From Isosphaera pallida ATCC 43644 (GTDB taxonomy: Bacteria > Planctomycetota > Planctomycetia > Isosphaerales > Isosphaeraceae), in the NCBI RefSeq assembly GCF_000186345.1, contig NC_014962.1, forward strand, positions 3,128,450-3,192,449: DNA of 64,000 bases. Reading direction: 5' to 3'. Shown here one piece after another: positions 21,901 to 33,900 of this stretch. The notes under the pieces are model-generated. The model was not told where the DNA came from. It searched no databases and saw only the letters and a list, made by a program, of their open reading frames with translations. Every line of letters starts with the position of its first letter. Within the stretch, counting starts at the first letter, position 1. A program made the position numbers and the translations under genes.

Positions 21901-24900
21901 GGCTGGGGTTCCGACTGTCGCGCTTCAATGGGGCCGCGTCGTTGAGGACGCGGAAACGCGTTGGCCGCGATCTTCGACGCGGTAATCGCCCCGGCTTCAA
22001 TGGGGCCGCGTCGTTGAGGACGCGGAAACGGCCGGGGAGACGTTTCTCCCCACATCCCTCCGCGACGCTTCAATGGGGCCGCGTCGTTGAGGACGCGGAA
22101 ACGAGATTTGGGGCGGTTCCGTGCAGTCCATCTGGCCCTCGGGCTTCAATGGGGCCGCGTCGTTGAGGACGCGGAAACCGCGCCTCGCGGCTTCTCCATG
22201 CGCATCCGAGTCTCGCTTCAATGGGGCCGCGTCGTTGAGGACGCGGAAACGACAACGATCGGGCGATCATTCCGCCCTTCGTACAGCTTCAATGGGGCCG
22301 CGTCGTTGAGGACGCGGAAACCCATATCACGCCGGATGGTCAGTACGGGAGCTTGATCGCTTCAATGGGGCCGCGTCGTTGAGGACGCGGAAACCCATCA
22401 TAGATCCGTTCAAGTTCGTCAAGAACGAGAGCTTCAATGGGGCCGCGTCGTTGAGGACGCGGAAACGGCCGAGAGCCGTCCCGACATAGCCTCGAATGCA
22501 GGGCTTCAATGGGGCCGCGTCGTTGAGGACGCGGAAACCACTTTGGCGACGACGAAACCGCTGTCCCATGCATGCTTCAATGGGGCCGCGTCGTTGAGGA
22601 CGCGGAAACCATTGCCTTGATGAGAATGCCGCGGCCATTTTTGGGCTTCAATGGGGCCGCGTCGTTGAGGACGCGGAAACATTGATGAGATGGCGTCCAG
22701 ATACCATGCGTCAAAGCTTCAATGGGGCCGCGTCGTTGAGGACGCGGAAACCTTGGCGGCGATCGCTACAATTGCCGCCCAGATTTTGCTTCAATGGGGC
22801 CGCGTCGTTGAGGACGCGGAAACATCCTGTTGAAGCTCATGTCTCTTTTGATGAGAGCGCTTCAATGGGGCCGCGTCGTTGAGGACGCGGAAACGATCAT
22901 GTTACTACTTAATTTCGGCCACCCGTTCACCGCTTCAATGGGGCCGCGTCGTTGAGGACGCGGAAACGGCGCGCAGTTCTGAGGCAAGAGGCAGCATCAT
23001 GCCATGCTTCAATGGGGCCGCGTCGTTGAGGACGCGGAAACCCCGACTTCTCCACGACATGCGCCTTGGTTCATGAAGCTTCAATGGGGCCGCGTCGTTG
23101 AGGACGCGGAAACTGGGCCAACCGGAACCATCCAGCTGAAATTCATCCGCGCTTCAATGGGGCCGCGTCGTTGAGGACGCGGAAACGTCCAGAACGCTGA
23201 GAAAACGAACTCGTCTGTTTTGAGGCTTCAATGGGGCCGCGTCGTTGAGGACGCGGAAACTCACTTTGATCTTGCCAAAAGCCAAGGGATCGTCGGCTTC
23301 AATGGGGCCGCGTCGTTGAGGACGCGGAAACTCTTCGAACAACACGGGTATGCCTTCGACAGGCGCGGCGCTTCAATGGGGCCGCGTCGTTGAGGACGCG
23401 GAAACGTCATCTCAATCCCATCTCCAAAAAAAGCCGCTTCGGTTGCTTCAATGGGGCCGCGTCGTTGAGGACGCGGAAACCACCTACGATGACGCCAACG
23501 ACGAACTGATACCACCTGCTTCAATGGGGCCGCGTCGTTGAGGACGCGGAAACGACCTGGCTCTCCATTGAAAAGTTCGACGAACTTGGTCGCTTCAATG
23601 GGGCCGCGTCGTTGAGGACGCGGAAACAGGCGTCGACCGCCTTCATGACCGGGTCGAAGAAAAGGCTTCAATGGGGCCGCGTCGTTGAGGACGCGGAAAC
23701 AGGCGTGTTGTTTTGCGCCTCACGTCACACTCCGTTCTGGCTTCAATGGGGCCGCGTCGTTGAGGACGCGGAAACGCTCGCGGACGAGTTTTGGACCAAT
23801 CTCAAGCAGTCGAAGCTTCAATGGGGCCGCGTCGTTGAGGACGCGGAAACAATCGTCTTCCAATTCCGACTCCTCTTCCTCTGGGAGCTTCAATGGGGCC
23901 GCGTCGTTGAGGACGCGGAAACAACCTCTCGCATTACATCAGACCAAGCATGAACGGCTTCAATGGGGCCGCGTCGTTGAGGACGCGGAAACGATCAAAA
24001 ACGCGTTCCTCAAGGGGATTGCCAAGGTTGCTTCAATGGGGCCGCGTCGTTGAGGACGCGGAAACTTGGTGGGCAGCAAGAAAGGGGAGGGGGTTGACCT
24101 GCTTCAATGGGGCCGCGTCGTTGAGGACGCGGAAACCTCTATTGTCTGGCCGCCCTTTTCGGGCGGAACGATGCTTCAATGGGGCCGCGTCGTTGAGGAC
24201 GCGGAAACTCCCCGCCCCCGCCGCACCGGGGGTTCACCCATCAGCTTCAATGGGGCCGCGTCGTTGAGGACGCGGAAACTCGCCAAGGTCAAGTTGGCCA
24301 TGTCCTCACACCAAACTTGCTTCAATGGGGCCGCGTCGTTGAGGACGCGGAAACTTTAGGGGTCCGCTTTCGGAGACGGGTTCCTCAGAGCTTCAATGGG
24401 GCCGCGTCGTTGAGGACGCGGAAACACGAGGCGAATCGGTTCGACACTTGATTGAGGTGGTCGCTTCAATGGGGCCGCGTCGTTGAGGACGCGGAAACGC
24501 CCGAAAAACGGGTCGATTTCCGATTGCCCGAGCCTGCTTCAATGGGGCCGCGTCGTTGAGGACGCGGAAACGCCAGCACTGCGACCACCAAACCAATCCC
24601 ATTCAACGCTTCAATGGGGCCGCGTCGTTGAGGACGCGGAAACAAAGACGCCTACGACAAGATCGTGTCCGATAGGAAGCTTCAATGGGGCCGCGTCGTT
24701 GAGGACGCGGAAACGACCCAAATGGCAAACAGTCGGTCGAGGAACATCGGCTTCAATGGGGCCGCGTCGTTGAGGACGCGGAAACCAGTCGAATTCCACA
24801 ACGTTGCCCAATGGAGCTGAACCGCTTCAATGGGGCCGCGTCGTTGAGGACGCGGAAACTTGGTTTGGTGGTCGCAGTGCTGGCCATCACGTGATGCTTC

Positions 24901-27900
24901 AATGGGGCCGCGTCGTTGAGGACGCGGAAACCTCACCGCTTTTTTGAACAAGTCGGGCAACTGAGTCGCTTCAATGGGGCCGCGTCGTTGAGGACGCGGA
25001 AACTGCCACCCCAACCACCAACCGACCAATTCGAGATTGCTTCAATGGGGCCGCGTCGTTGAGGACGCGGAAACGAGCCAAAGCTTCGGCGGACAACAAG
25101 AAATACAACGAGCTTCAATGGGGCCGCGTCGTTGAGGACGCGGAAACTTCAGTGCACGTGGAGTCAGGCGAGGGTCGGATCCAGGCTTCAATGGGGCCGC
25201 GTCGTTGAGGACGCGGAAACGGCCGATGCGCTGTCACGCAACCATGCGACGTCTGCCAAGCTTCAATGGGGCCGCGTCGTTGAGGACGCGGAAACGGTCC
25301 AAGCACAAGAGAAGGCGTCCCACGCGACCAGTGCTTCAATGGGGCCGCGTCGTTGAGGACGCGGAAACTCGCCGCCATCCGCTCACCAAACATTACTCCG
25401 TCGGCTTCAATGGGGCCGCGTCGTTGAGGACGCGGAAACCCCCCGGTCACTTCCACGCGGGAAGGCCGGGGGCGGGCTTCAATGGGGCCGCGTCGTTGAG
25501 GACGCGGAAACTCGTGAAAAATCAGTCGTTGCAGCCTGGGCAAAGCGGGCTTCAATGGGGCCGCGTCGTTGAGGACGCGGAAACCGCCGGAAGGCGGTCT
25601 CCAGCATGTGGTCAAAATCGGCTTCAATGGGGCCGCGTCGTTGAGGACGCGGAAACATCGGATCAGCAATCGTCTTCGTCTCCGTCCCCCAAGCTTCAAT
25701 GGGGCCGCGTCGTTGAGGACGCGGAAACATCGCAGACGACTGCTCGACCGGATCGCGGATGGTTAGCTTCAATGGGGCCGCGTCGTTGAGGACGCGGAAA
25801 CGACCGGGACGAACGGGGCTGGTTGCTGCGTCATGGGCTTCAATGGGGCCGCGTCGTTGAGGACGCGGAAACTCGCGGAATGATATCGCTAGGTTTCGGC
25901 ATCCAACTCGCTTCAATGGGGCCGCGTCGTTGAGGACGCGGAAACGAGGTGTCCTACGCCCTTCTGTACGAAGGGCGAAAGCTTCAATGGGGCCGCGTCG
26001 TTGAGGACGCGGAAACTGCCGCCGCCTCTTCTTCACGTTTGCGAATGCGAGGCTTCAATGGGGCCGCGTCGTTGAGGACGCGGAAACGAGGAGGTCGAGC
26101 GCCTCGAGCGGCTTGCTGAGGCTGCTTCAATGGGGCCGCGTCGTTGAGGACGCGGAAACAGCTGCGTTATCCACGATCTTCAGTAGGAGCTCCTCAGGCT
26201 TCAATGGGGCCGCGTCGTTGAGGACGCGGAAACGCAGTACGAGATCATGCATCAGCTGGAGGTTGCATTTGCTTCAATGGGGCCGCGTCGTTGAGGACGC
26301 GGAAACGCAGAATCGCGTGACGAACTCACGTTCGTAACGCACGGCTTCAATGGGGCCGCGTCGTTGAGGACGCGGAAACGCGTTATTGGAGTACGGAACA
26401 TCCTCGATTTCGATTCGCTTCAATGGGGCCGCGTCGTTGAGGACGCGGAAACCGTCCTTGTCAGGCTCGGTCGTCGTCCGGGTGCGCAGGCTTCAATGGG
26501 GCCGCGTCGTTGAGGACGCGGAAACCTCAGCCACCGATCGATCTTGGTCGATTGAGAACGTGCTTCAATGGGGCCGCGTCGTTGAGGACGCGGAAACGGT
26601 GGCTCGTCTTGGGGGACGATTTCCGCCGCAACCGTGGCTTCAATGGGGCCGCGTCGTTGAGGACGCGGAAACCGCTCGCCAAGAAATCGGGACATTTTCC
26701 AGATCATCGCTTCAATGGGGCCGCGTCGTTGAGGACGCGGAAACGCGACCACCGCCGGCTCCGCAAGGCACTTGCCGAAGCGCTTCAATGGGGCCGCGTC
26801 GTTGAGGACGCGGAAACAACCGAAGGCACCACATGGACCCGGACAACGTTTGGCTTCAATGGGGCCGCGTCGTTGAGGACGCGGAAACCCGCCAATCCTC
26901 GGGCAAAAGCGTGCGAAGTCGCTGCTTCAATGGGGCCGCGTCGTTGAGGACGCGGAAACAGCTGTCAGCGCGAGTTCTTTCCGGCCCACGCCGGGCTTCA
27001 ATGGGGCCGCGTCGTTGAGGACGCGGAAACGTGCTGCCGACCATGATCATCATGGTCAGCAGCAACGCTTCAATGGGGCCGCGTCGTTGAGGACGCGGAA
27101 ACCCTGCAGCATCGCACCCAAAGATGCTTTGTTGTTTTGCTTCAATGGGGCCGCGTCGTTGAGGACGCGGAAACCGCGGTGGGAAAACGTCCCGCACCTA
27201 CCGGGTCGCGTGGCTTCAATGGGGCCGCGTCGTTGAGGACGCGGAAACTGGGATCCTGCTGGCGATTCGCCGCCATCCGCTCACCGCTTCAATGGGGCCG
27301 CGTCGTTGAGGACGCGGAAACATGGTCGCCTGTTTCAGCGGGTGTGAGGTTGCGTGCCAGCTTCAATGGGGCCGCGTCGTTGAGGACGCGGAAACTCGCA
27401 TCGACGCTGCTTCGGACATCGACACTGCTTCGCTTCAATGGGGCCGCGTCGTTGAGGACGCGGAAACAGCGGCTCCAAGGTTGTGAGCGACCGCCCCCTC
27501 AGCGCTTCAATGGGGCCGCGTCGTTGAGGACGCGGAAACCGTCGGCGAAGAGTGCGTGCTCCGTATTCTTGAGCAGCTTCAATGGGGCCGCGTCGTTGAG
27601 GACGCGGAAACGTGGATCCGGGGTGGAGTTCGGGCGGGCCAGGCTCGCTTCAATGGGGCCGCGTCGTTGAGGACGCGGAAACACGGTCGCCGCGGAGACG
27701 AACCAAGCCGCGGACACGGTGCTTCAATGGGGCCGCGTCGTTGAGGACGCGGAAACAAAAACGACACTGGGAACAATCCGTTTTTTTTTCGAGCTTCAAT
27801 GGGGCCGCGTCGTTGAGGACGCGGAAACACGCTTCGGGATGGTCCGCCTGCGCCGCCACCTTGCAGCTTCAATGGGGCCGCGTCGTTGAGGACGCGGAAA

Positions 27901-30900
27901 CGCTGATGGATCAACACCCGTGAAGACGTCACCCTCGCTTCAATGGGGCCGCGTCGTTGAGGACGCGGAAACGGCTGTGAGGCTGGCAACCTGAAAATGA
28001 TCCCATTGCTTCAATGGGGCCGCGTCGTTGAGGACGCGGAAACCGACCACTCGGGCGTCTCGACCACGGGCCGCCAAATGCTTCAATGGGGCCGCGTCGT
28101 TGAGGACGCGGAAACGGCGGTTACTGACAATACCATTGACAGTTTCTCACGCTTCAATGGGGCCGCGTCGTTGAGGACGCGGAAACGAGATACGCCAACG
28201 CCAACTCAAACGCAGGCCAAGCGGCTTCAATGGGGCCGCGTCGTTGAGGACGCGGAAACACCTGTTCGGCCATCTCGGAAACCGTCCGCTCCTTCGCTTC
28301 AATGGGGCCGCGTCGTTGAGGACGCGGAAACTAGGTCGCGTGCCATATATGTCGCGTCTTTGACATGCTTCAATGGGGCCGCGTCGTTGAGGACGCGGAA
28401 ACCGTTGCGATCTGAGCCGCTCCAATCGCATTGGCCGCAAGCTTCAATGGGGCCGCGTCGTTGAGGACGCGGAAACGAGTCGTTCCGGTTGAGAAGGGGA
28501 GCGGACTCCCGGCTTCAATGGGGCCGCGTCGTTGAGGACGCGGAAACAAAAAACCCCTCTCCCAAACCTCGGTCTCGACAGATTCGCTTCAATGGGGCCG
28601 CGTCGTTAAGGACGCGGAAACATCCCCTGAATGGCGGGTCGGGACGCACACACGCGGCTTCAATGGGGCCGCGTCGTTGAGGACGCGGAAACGTCGGGTT
28701 CATGCGCGACAAGCTGCGCATGAACAGGCTTCAATGGGGCCGCGTCGTTGAGGACGCGGAAACATCCTCATTGATCGACTGCTCAGCTTTGCTTACCCCG
28801 CTTCAATGGGGCCGCGTCGTTGAGGACGCGGAAACTGCTGCAAACCCTAACTTTTGGCGCATTTGTGGTGGGCTTCAATGGGGCCGCGTCGTTGAGGACG
28901 CGGAAACAAGTCATTCATGGGAGCGCCCCTGTGAATGTTCCTGAGCTTCAATGGGGCCGCGTCGTTGAGGACGCGGAAACAAATCATCGTCGCCAAAAAT
29001 CGACATGGGCCAACCGGCTTCAATGGGGCCGCGTCGTTGAGGACGCGGAAACTGCGTTGAGACGCCGAGCGCAGCAGACAGAAGAGCAAGCTTCAATGGG
29101 GCCGCGTCGTTGAGGACGCGGAAACACCGGCATCCTCGACCATATCGGCGAAGATGCGGACAGCTTCAATGGGGCCGCGTCGTTGAGGACGCGGAAACAT
29201 GACGCGCAGTGACGGGAAAATCACCATCTCGGCCGCTTCAATGGGGCCGCGTCGTTGAGGACGCGGAAACATCGCCACGGGATCATTCCCGTGGCGATAT
29301 GCTTTGCTTCAATGGGGCCGCGTCGTTGAGGACGCGGAAACGGGACGATGGCATACGCGACATTCTCCACTTTCACGGGGCTTCAATGGGGCCGCGTCGT
29401 TGAGGACGCGGAAACTCCTAACGGTTTTGGCCCCGTGGGCTTTTCGCCGCGAGGCTTCAATGGGGCCGCGTCGTTGAGGACGCGGAAACATTGAAAAAAT
29501 GGTTATGCGGAATCCGTCGATGCGCGCTTCAATGGGGCCGCGTCGTTGAGGACGCGGAAACAAATTTCGACGGCCGCCGACAACGAAGAGGGCATGGCTT
29601 CAATGGGGCCGCGTCGTTGAGGACGCGGAAACTGCTTGACTGCGTCCAAAGCTTCCGCCACGCGATCCTGCTTCAATGGGGCCGCGTCGTTGAGGACGCG
29701 GAAACTTATCACGCTCAAGTTTCCTTGTCAAATCAGAAAGCTTCAATGGGGCCGCGTCGTTGAGGACGCGGAAACGCGAGCTGCGTTGAGACGGCGAGCG
29801 CATGCTCAGACAGCTTCAATGGGGCCGCGTCGTTGAGGACGCGGAAACGGCTCTTGATTGTCCGCCATTAGGAACCTCCCTGAGCTTCAATGGGGCCGCG
29901 TCGTTGAGGACGCGGAAACCGTTTGTGATGATCGAGATCATTGTTTTAATGACAAGCTTCAATGGGGCCGCGTCGTTGAGGACGCGGAAACTTCCAAACG
30001 AGATCGCCCCAGCCTCCGCCCCGAACCGCTTCAATGGGGCCGCGTCGTTGAGGACGCGGAAACGACGCCGAATCCTTGTCTGATTTGAGTTGAGGTTCCC
30101 GACTCGCTTCAATGGGGCCGCGTCGTTGAGGACGCGGAAACTCATTGTGCCGCCCGAGAAGGGCGGCCAAATGGTCGCGCTTCAATGGGGCCGCGTCGTT
30201 GAGGACGCGGAAACGATTGGAAGGAAATTGGTCAAGCGCGGATTGGCCAGCTTCAATGGGGCCGCGTCGTTGAGGACGCGGAAACTCGGGGTCATGATCA
30301 CGAGCTTCGGGTTGCCGACCAAGCTTCAATGGGGCCGCGTCGTTGAGGACGCGGAAACGTTGGGCTGGTCGTCCGGATCCGCCCCCCATCTCGTTGCTTC
30401 AATGGGGCCGCGTCGTTGAGGACGCGGAAACGTCATGGACGTTCACGACATCGAGTTGATGTTGAACCGCTTCAATGGGGCCGCGTCGTTGAGGACGCGG
30501 AAACAGCCTGTCTTGGACGATGGTCAAATCGACCTCTCCAGCTTCAATGGGGCCGCGTCGTTGAGGACGCGGAAACGGCAAGACGTTGGAGCAACAGGAT
30601 GTGCGGTGGGGTGCTTCAATGGGGCCGCGTCGTTGAGGACGCGGAAACAATGGCTACGAAGTTCAGCATGGCGAGTATATCTATGCTTCAATGGGGCCGC
30701 GTCGTTGAGGACGCGGAAACCCCGAACTCCACCACCACCACCCGCACTCGTCTTACACGCTTCAATGGGGCCGCGTCGTTGAGGACGCGGAAACAAGGCG
30801 CGTCGAAGGAACTTCGTCGTCGCGTCGTGCGCTTCAATGGGGCCGCGTCGTTGAGGACGCGGAAACAAGGCGGGCGTGGCTTGATCGTCGAACTCCAAAA

Positions 30901-33900
30901 GAGCTTCAATGGGGCCGCGTCGTTGAGGACGCGGAAACTCGCCACCCCGTAATGACCCACCTTGCCAATGGAAAGCTTCAATGGGGCCGCGTCGTTGAGG
31001 ACGCGGAAACGAGCGTTCGCCAAGGAGGAAGATCATGTTACTTCTGCTTCAATGGGGCCGCGTCGTTGAGGACGCGGAAACGGAAGTGTTCCACTCCGTC
31101 GTGGAGACCCCGCATTTGCTTCAATGGGGCCGCGTCGTTGAGGACGCGGAAACGATCAACTGGACGCGGTCGGGTTCTCCGAGTCCGCTCGCGCTTCAAT
31201 GGGGCCGCGTCGTTGAGGACGCGGAAACGCGCGACGCCCCTGCCCGCCCAAGATGACCTCCCGTTTGCTTCAATGGGGCCGCGTCGTTGAGGACGCGGAA
31301 ACTGGTCCGGCAAAACAAGGCGCGGGGTGTCTAGCCCCGCTTCAATGGGGCCGCGTCGTTGAGGACGCGGAAACACGGTGTTTTGTTTTGCCTTCCCGAG
31401 CAGGCGGAACAGCTTCAATGGGGCCGCGTCGTTGAGGACGCGGAAACTCCGCAACGCCACGTCGAATTCTTTCAACTCCAGCGTGGCTTCAATGGGGCCG
31501 CGTCGTTGAGGACGCGGAAACGGCCAAATGGTCGAAACATCCTACGCCCTTCTTTACGCTTCAATGGGGCCGCGTCGTTGAGGACGCGGAAACTCCGTTG
31601 GCGCACCGCGAACGTGCGGCCGCACACAGTGCTTCAATGGGGCCGCGTCGTTGAGGACGCGGAAACAGTGACAAACACGCGTTGCCGTCAAATCCTGCCG
31701 CAGCTTCAATGGGGCCGCGTCGTTGAGGACGCGGAAACGCGGCGGATATGACCGACTCGTATCACTTGCGAATCGCTTCAATGGGGCCGCGTCGTTGAGG
31801 ACGCGGAAACAATCAGAGGAACGCATTCACGAACCGCCAAGCGAAGCTTCAATGGGGCCGCGTCGTTGAGGACGCGGAAACTCCCACCCCAGGCACCTTC
31901 ATTTTGACTTGTCCAAGCTTCAATGGGGCCGCGTCGTTGAGGACGCGGAAACGGAAAAGGTGGTTTCTAGTGCGGTTTCTAGCCACCTGCTTCAATGGGG
32001 CCGCGTCGTTGAGGACGCGGAAACGCATCCAATAATCCGACAACGTAAGAGCGTCGGCGCTTCAATGGGGCCGCGTCGTTGAGGACGCGGAAACAACATT
32101 ACTCCGTCGCAACCGTCTGCCGACATCTCGGCTTCAATGGGGCCGCGTCGTTGAGGACGCGGAAACCGCTTTTCCAAATCGACTTCGAGGGGTTGGACGA
32201 GGCGCTTCAATGGGGCCGCGTCGTTGAGGACGCGGAAACTCTTTGAGGGTGGGGACATGCGAGAGGTTTTCAACACGCTTCAATGGGGCCGCGTCGTTGA
32301 GGACGCGGAAACTTCGAAGCCAATTCGAAGGCAATTCGAAGCCAATTCGCTTCAATGGGGCCGCGTCGTTGAGGACGCGGAAACAGCGCAGTACGAGATC
32401 ATGCAGATCATCCATGAGCTGCTTCAATGGGGCCGCGTCGTTGAGGACGCGGAAACTGCCAAAGGAGCGGTTGGCGATCCCGCCTTGACTTCGCTTCAAT
32501 GGGGCCGCGTCGTTGAGGACGCGGAAACATCCGCGGCGCGCTTGACCAAATCAACCAAGGTGCCGCTTCAATGGGGCCGCGTCGTTGAGGACGCGGAAAC
32601 TTGCTTACATAGGCGGCGACATCATCGCCGCCTATGGCTTCAATGGGGCCGCGTCGTTGAGGACGCGGAAACTTCTCAGCGTCTTTATTGACCAGTTCGC
32701 CAACGTGATGCTTCAATGGGGCCGCGTCGTTGAGGACGCGGAAACTTTGGTGGGATGGAAAATCGAATAGTCTCGCTGAAGCTTCAATGGGGCCGCGTCG
32801 TTGAGGACGCGGAAACAGTCCCCTCGCGTGGATGGATGACGAGCGATCCTGGCTTCAATGGGGCCGCGTCGTTGAGGACGCGGAAACCCTTATGGGACTC
32901 CTATTGAGCTTGAGCCACAAATGGCTTCAATGGGGCCGCGTCGTTGAGGACGCGGAAACTCTCGACGCTGTCGTTCAAACTCTTGTCCCCAGATTTGCTT
33001 CAATGGGGCCGCGTCGTTGAGGACGCGGAAACTGACCATGTCAACACAAGGGAGTGTCGCGTCTTAAACGCTTCAATGGGGCCGCGTCGTTGAGGACGCG
33101 GAAACGAGACGCCACTGACAAAGGCAAGGGAGGTCAAGAAGAGCTTCAATGGGGCCGCGTCGTTGAGGACGCGGAAACGAGGGCGAGCCGCGTGAAGCCA
33201 AGATTTAGGGTCCTGCTTCAATGGGGCCGCGTCGTTGAGGACGCGGAAACCGATTGATGGACGCCGTCCACATTTTCAACTCTTCGGCTTCAATGGGGCC
33301 GCGTCGTTGAGGACGCGGAAACTGTCTATCTCTGACTCCTATGATAAAGGAAAGCATCGCTTCAATGGGGCCGCGTCGTTGAGGACGCGGAAACCATTTT
33401 GGCTGGATCCCAGCCGGAGGCCGAGCCTCCGGCTTCAATGGGGCCGCGTCGTTGAGGACGCGGAAACTGCTTGAGCGCCATTCGTCTCAACCCTCGTGAG
33501 TGGCGCTTCAATGGGGCCGCGTCGTTGAGGACGCGGAAACAGCCGCTTCTCCGCGTCACGCTCGAACTCGGCCGAGCTTCAATGGGGCCGCGTCGTTGAG
33601 GACGCGGAAACAGATTGTTTTGGGCATCTACTCCCTCTTCAAATACGCTTCAATGGGGCCGCGTCGTTGAGGACGCGGAAACCCACGGTTCGCCCCAGGA
33701 GAGCCGTCCCTTGGAGGGCTTCAATGGGGCCGCGTCGTTGAGGACGCGGAAACTGCATGTTTTTCCAATGACACTCTCGGATCGGGTGTTTGCTTCAATG
33801 GGGCCGCGTCGTTGAGGACGCGGAAACGTCCATCAACCGACGGTCCAAACTGATCTTGTCACGCTTCAATGGGGCCGCGTCGTTGAGGACGCGGAAACCC

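Noticed and set aside
15725-23444. Shared ATCCCATCTCCAAA between spacers near 15725 and 23406 as an overlap
   Set aside because: Only 14 bases, in the interior rather than at ends, with diverging sides; could be chance.
13698-30758. Spacers 13698-13733 and 30721-30758 as the same target (both contain CCACCACCACCACCCGCACTC)
   Set aside because: The shared part is a simple CCA repeat and the remainder differs by an insertion, so it was not used for PAM inference.
13662-33431. The + strand as crRNA strand because the repeat ends GGAAAC
   Set aside because: The handle ATTGAAGC on -, the degenerate left-end repeat and the right-side TTN flanks all favour the - strand.
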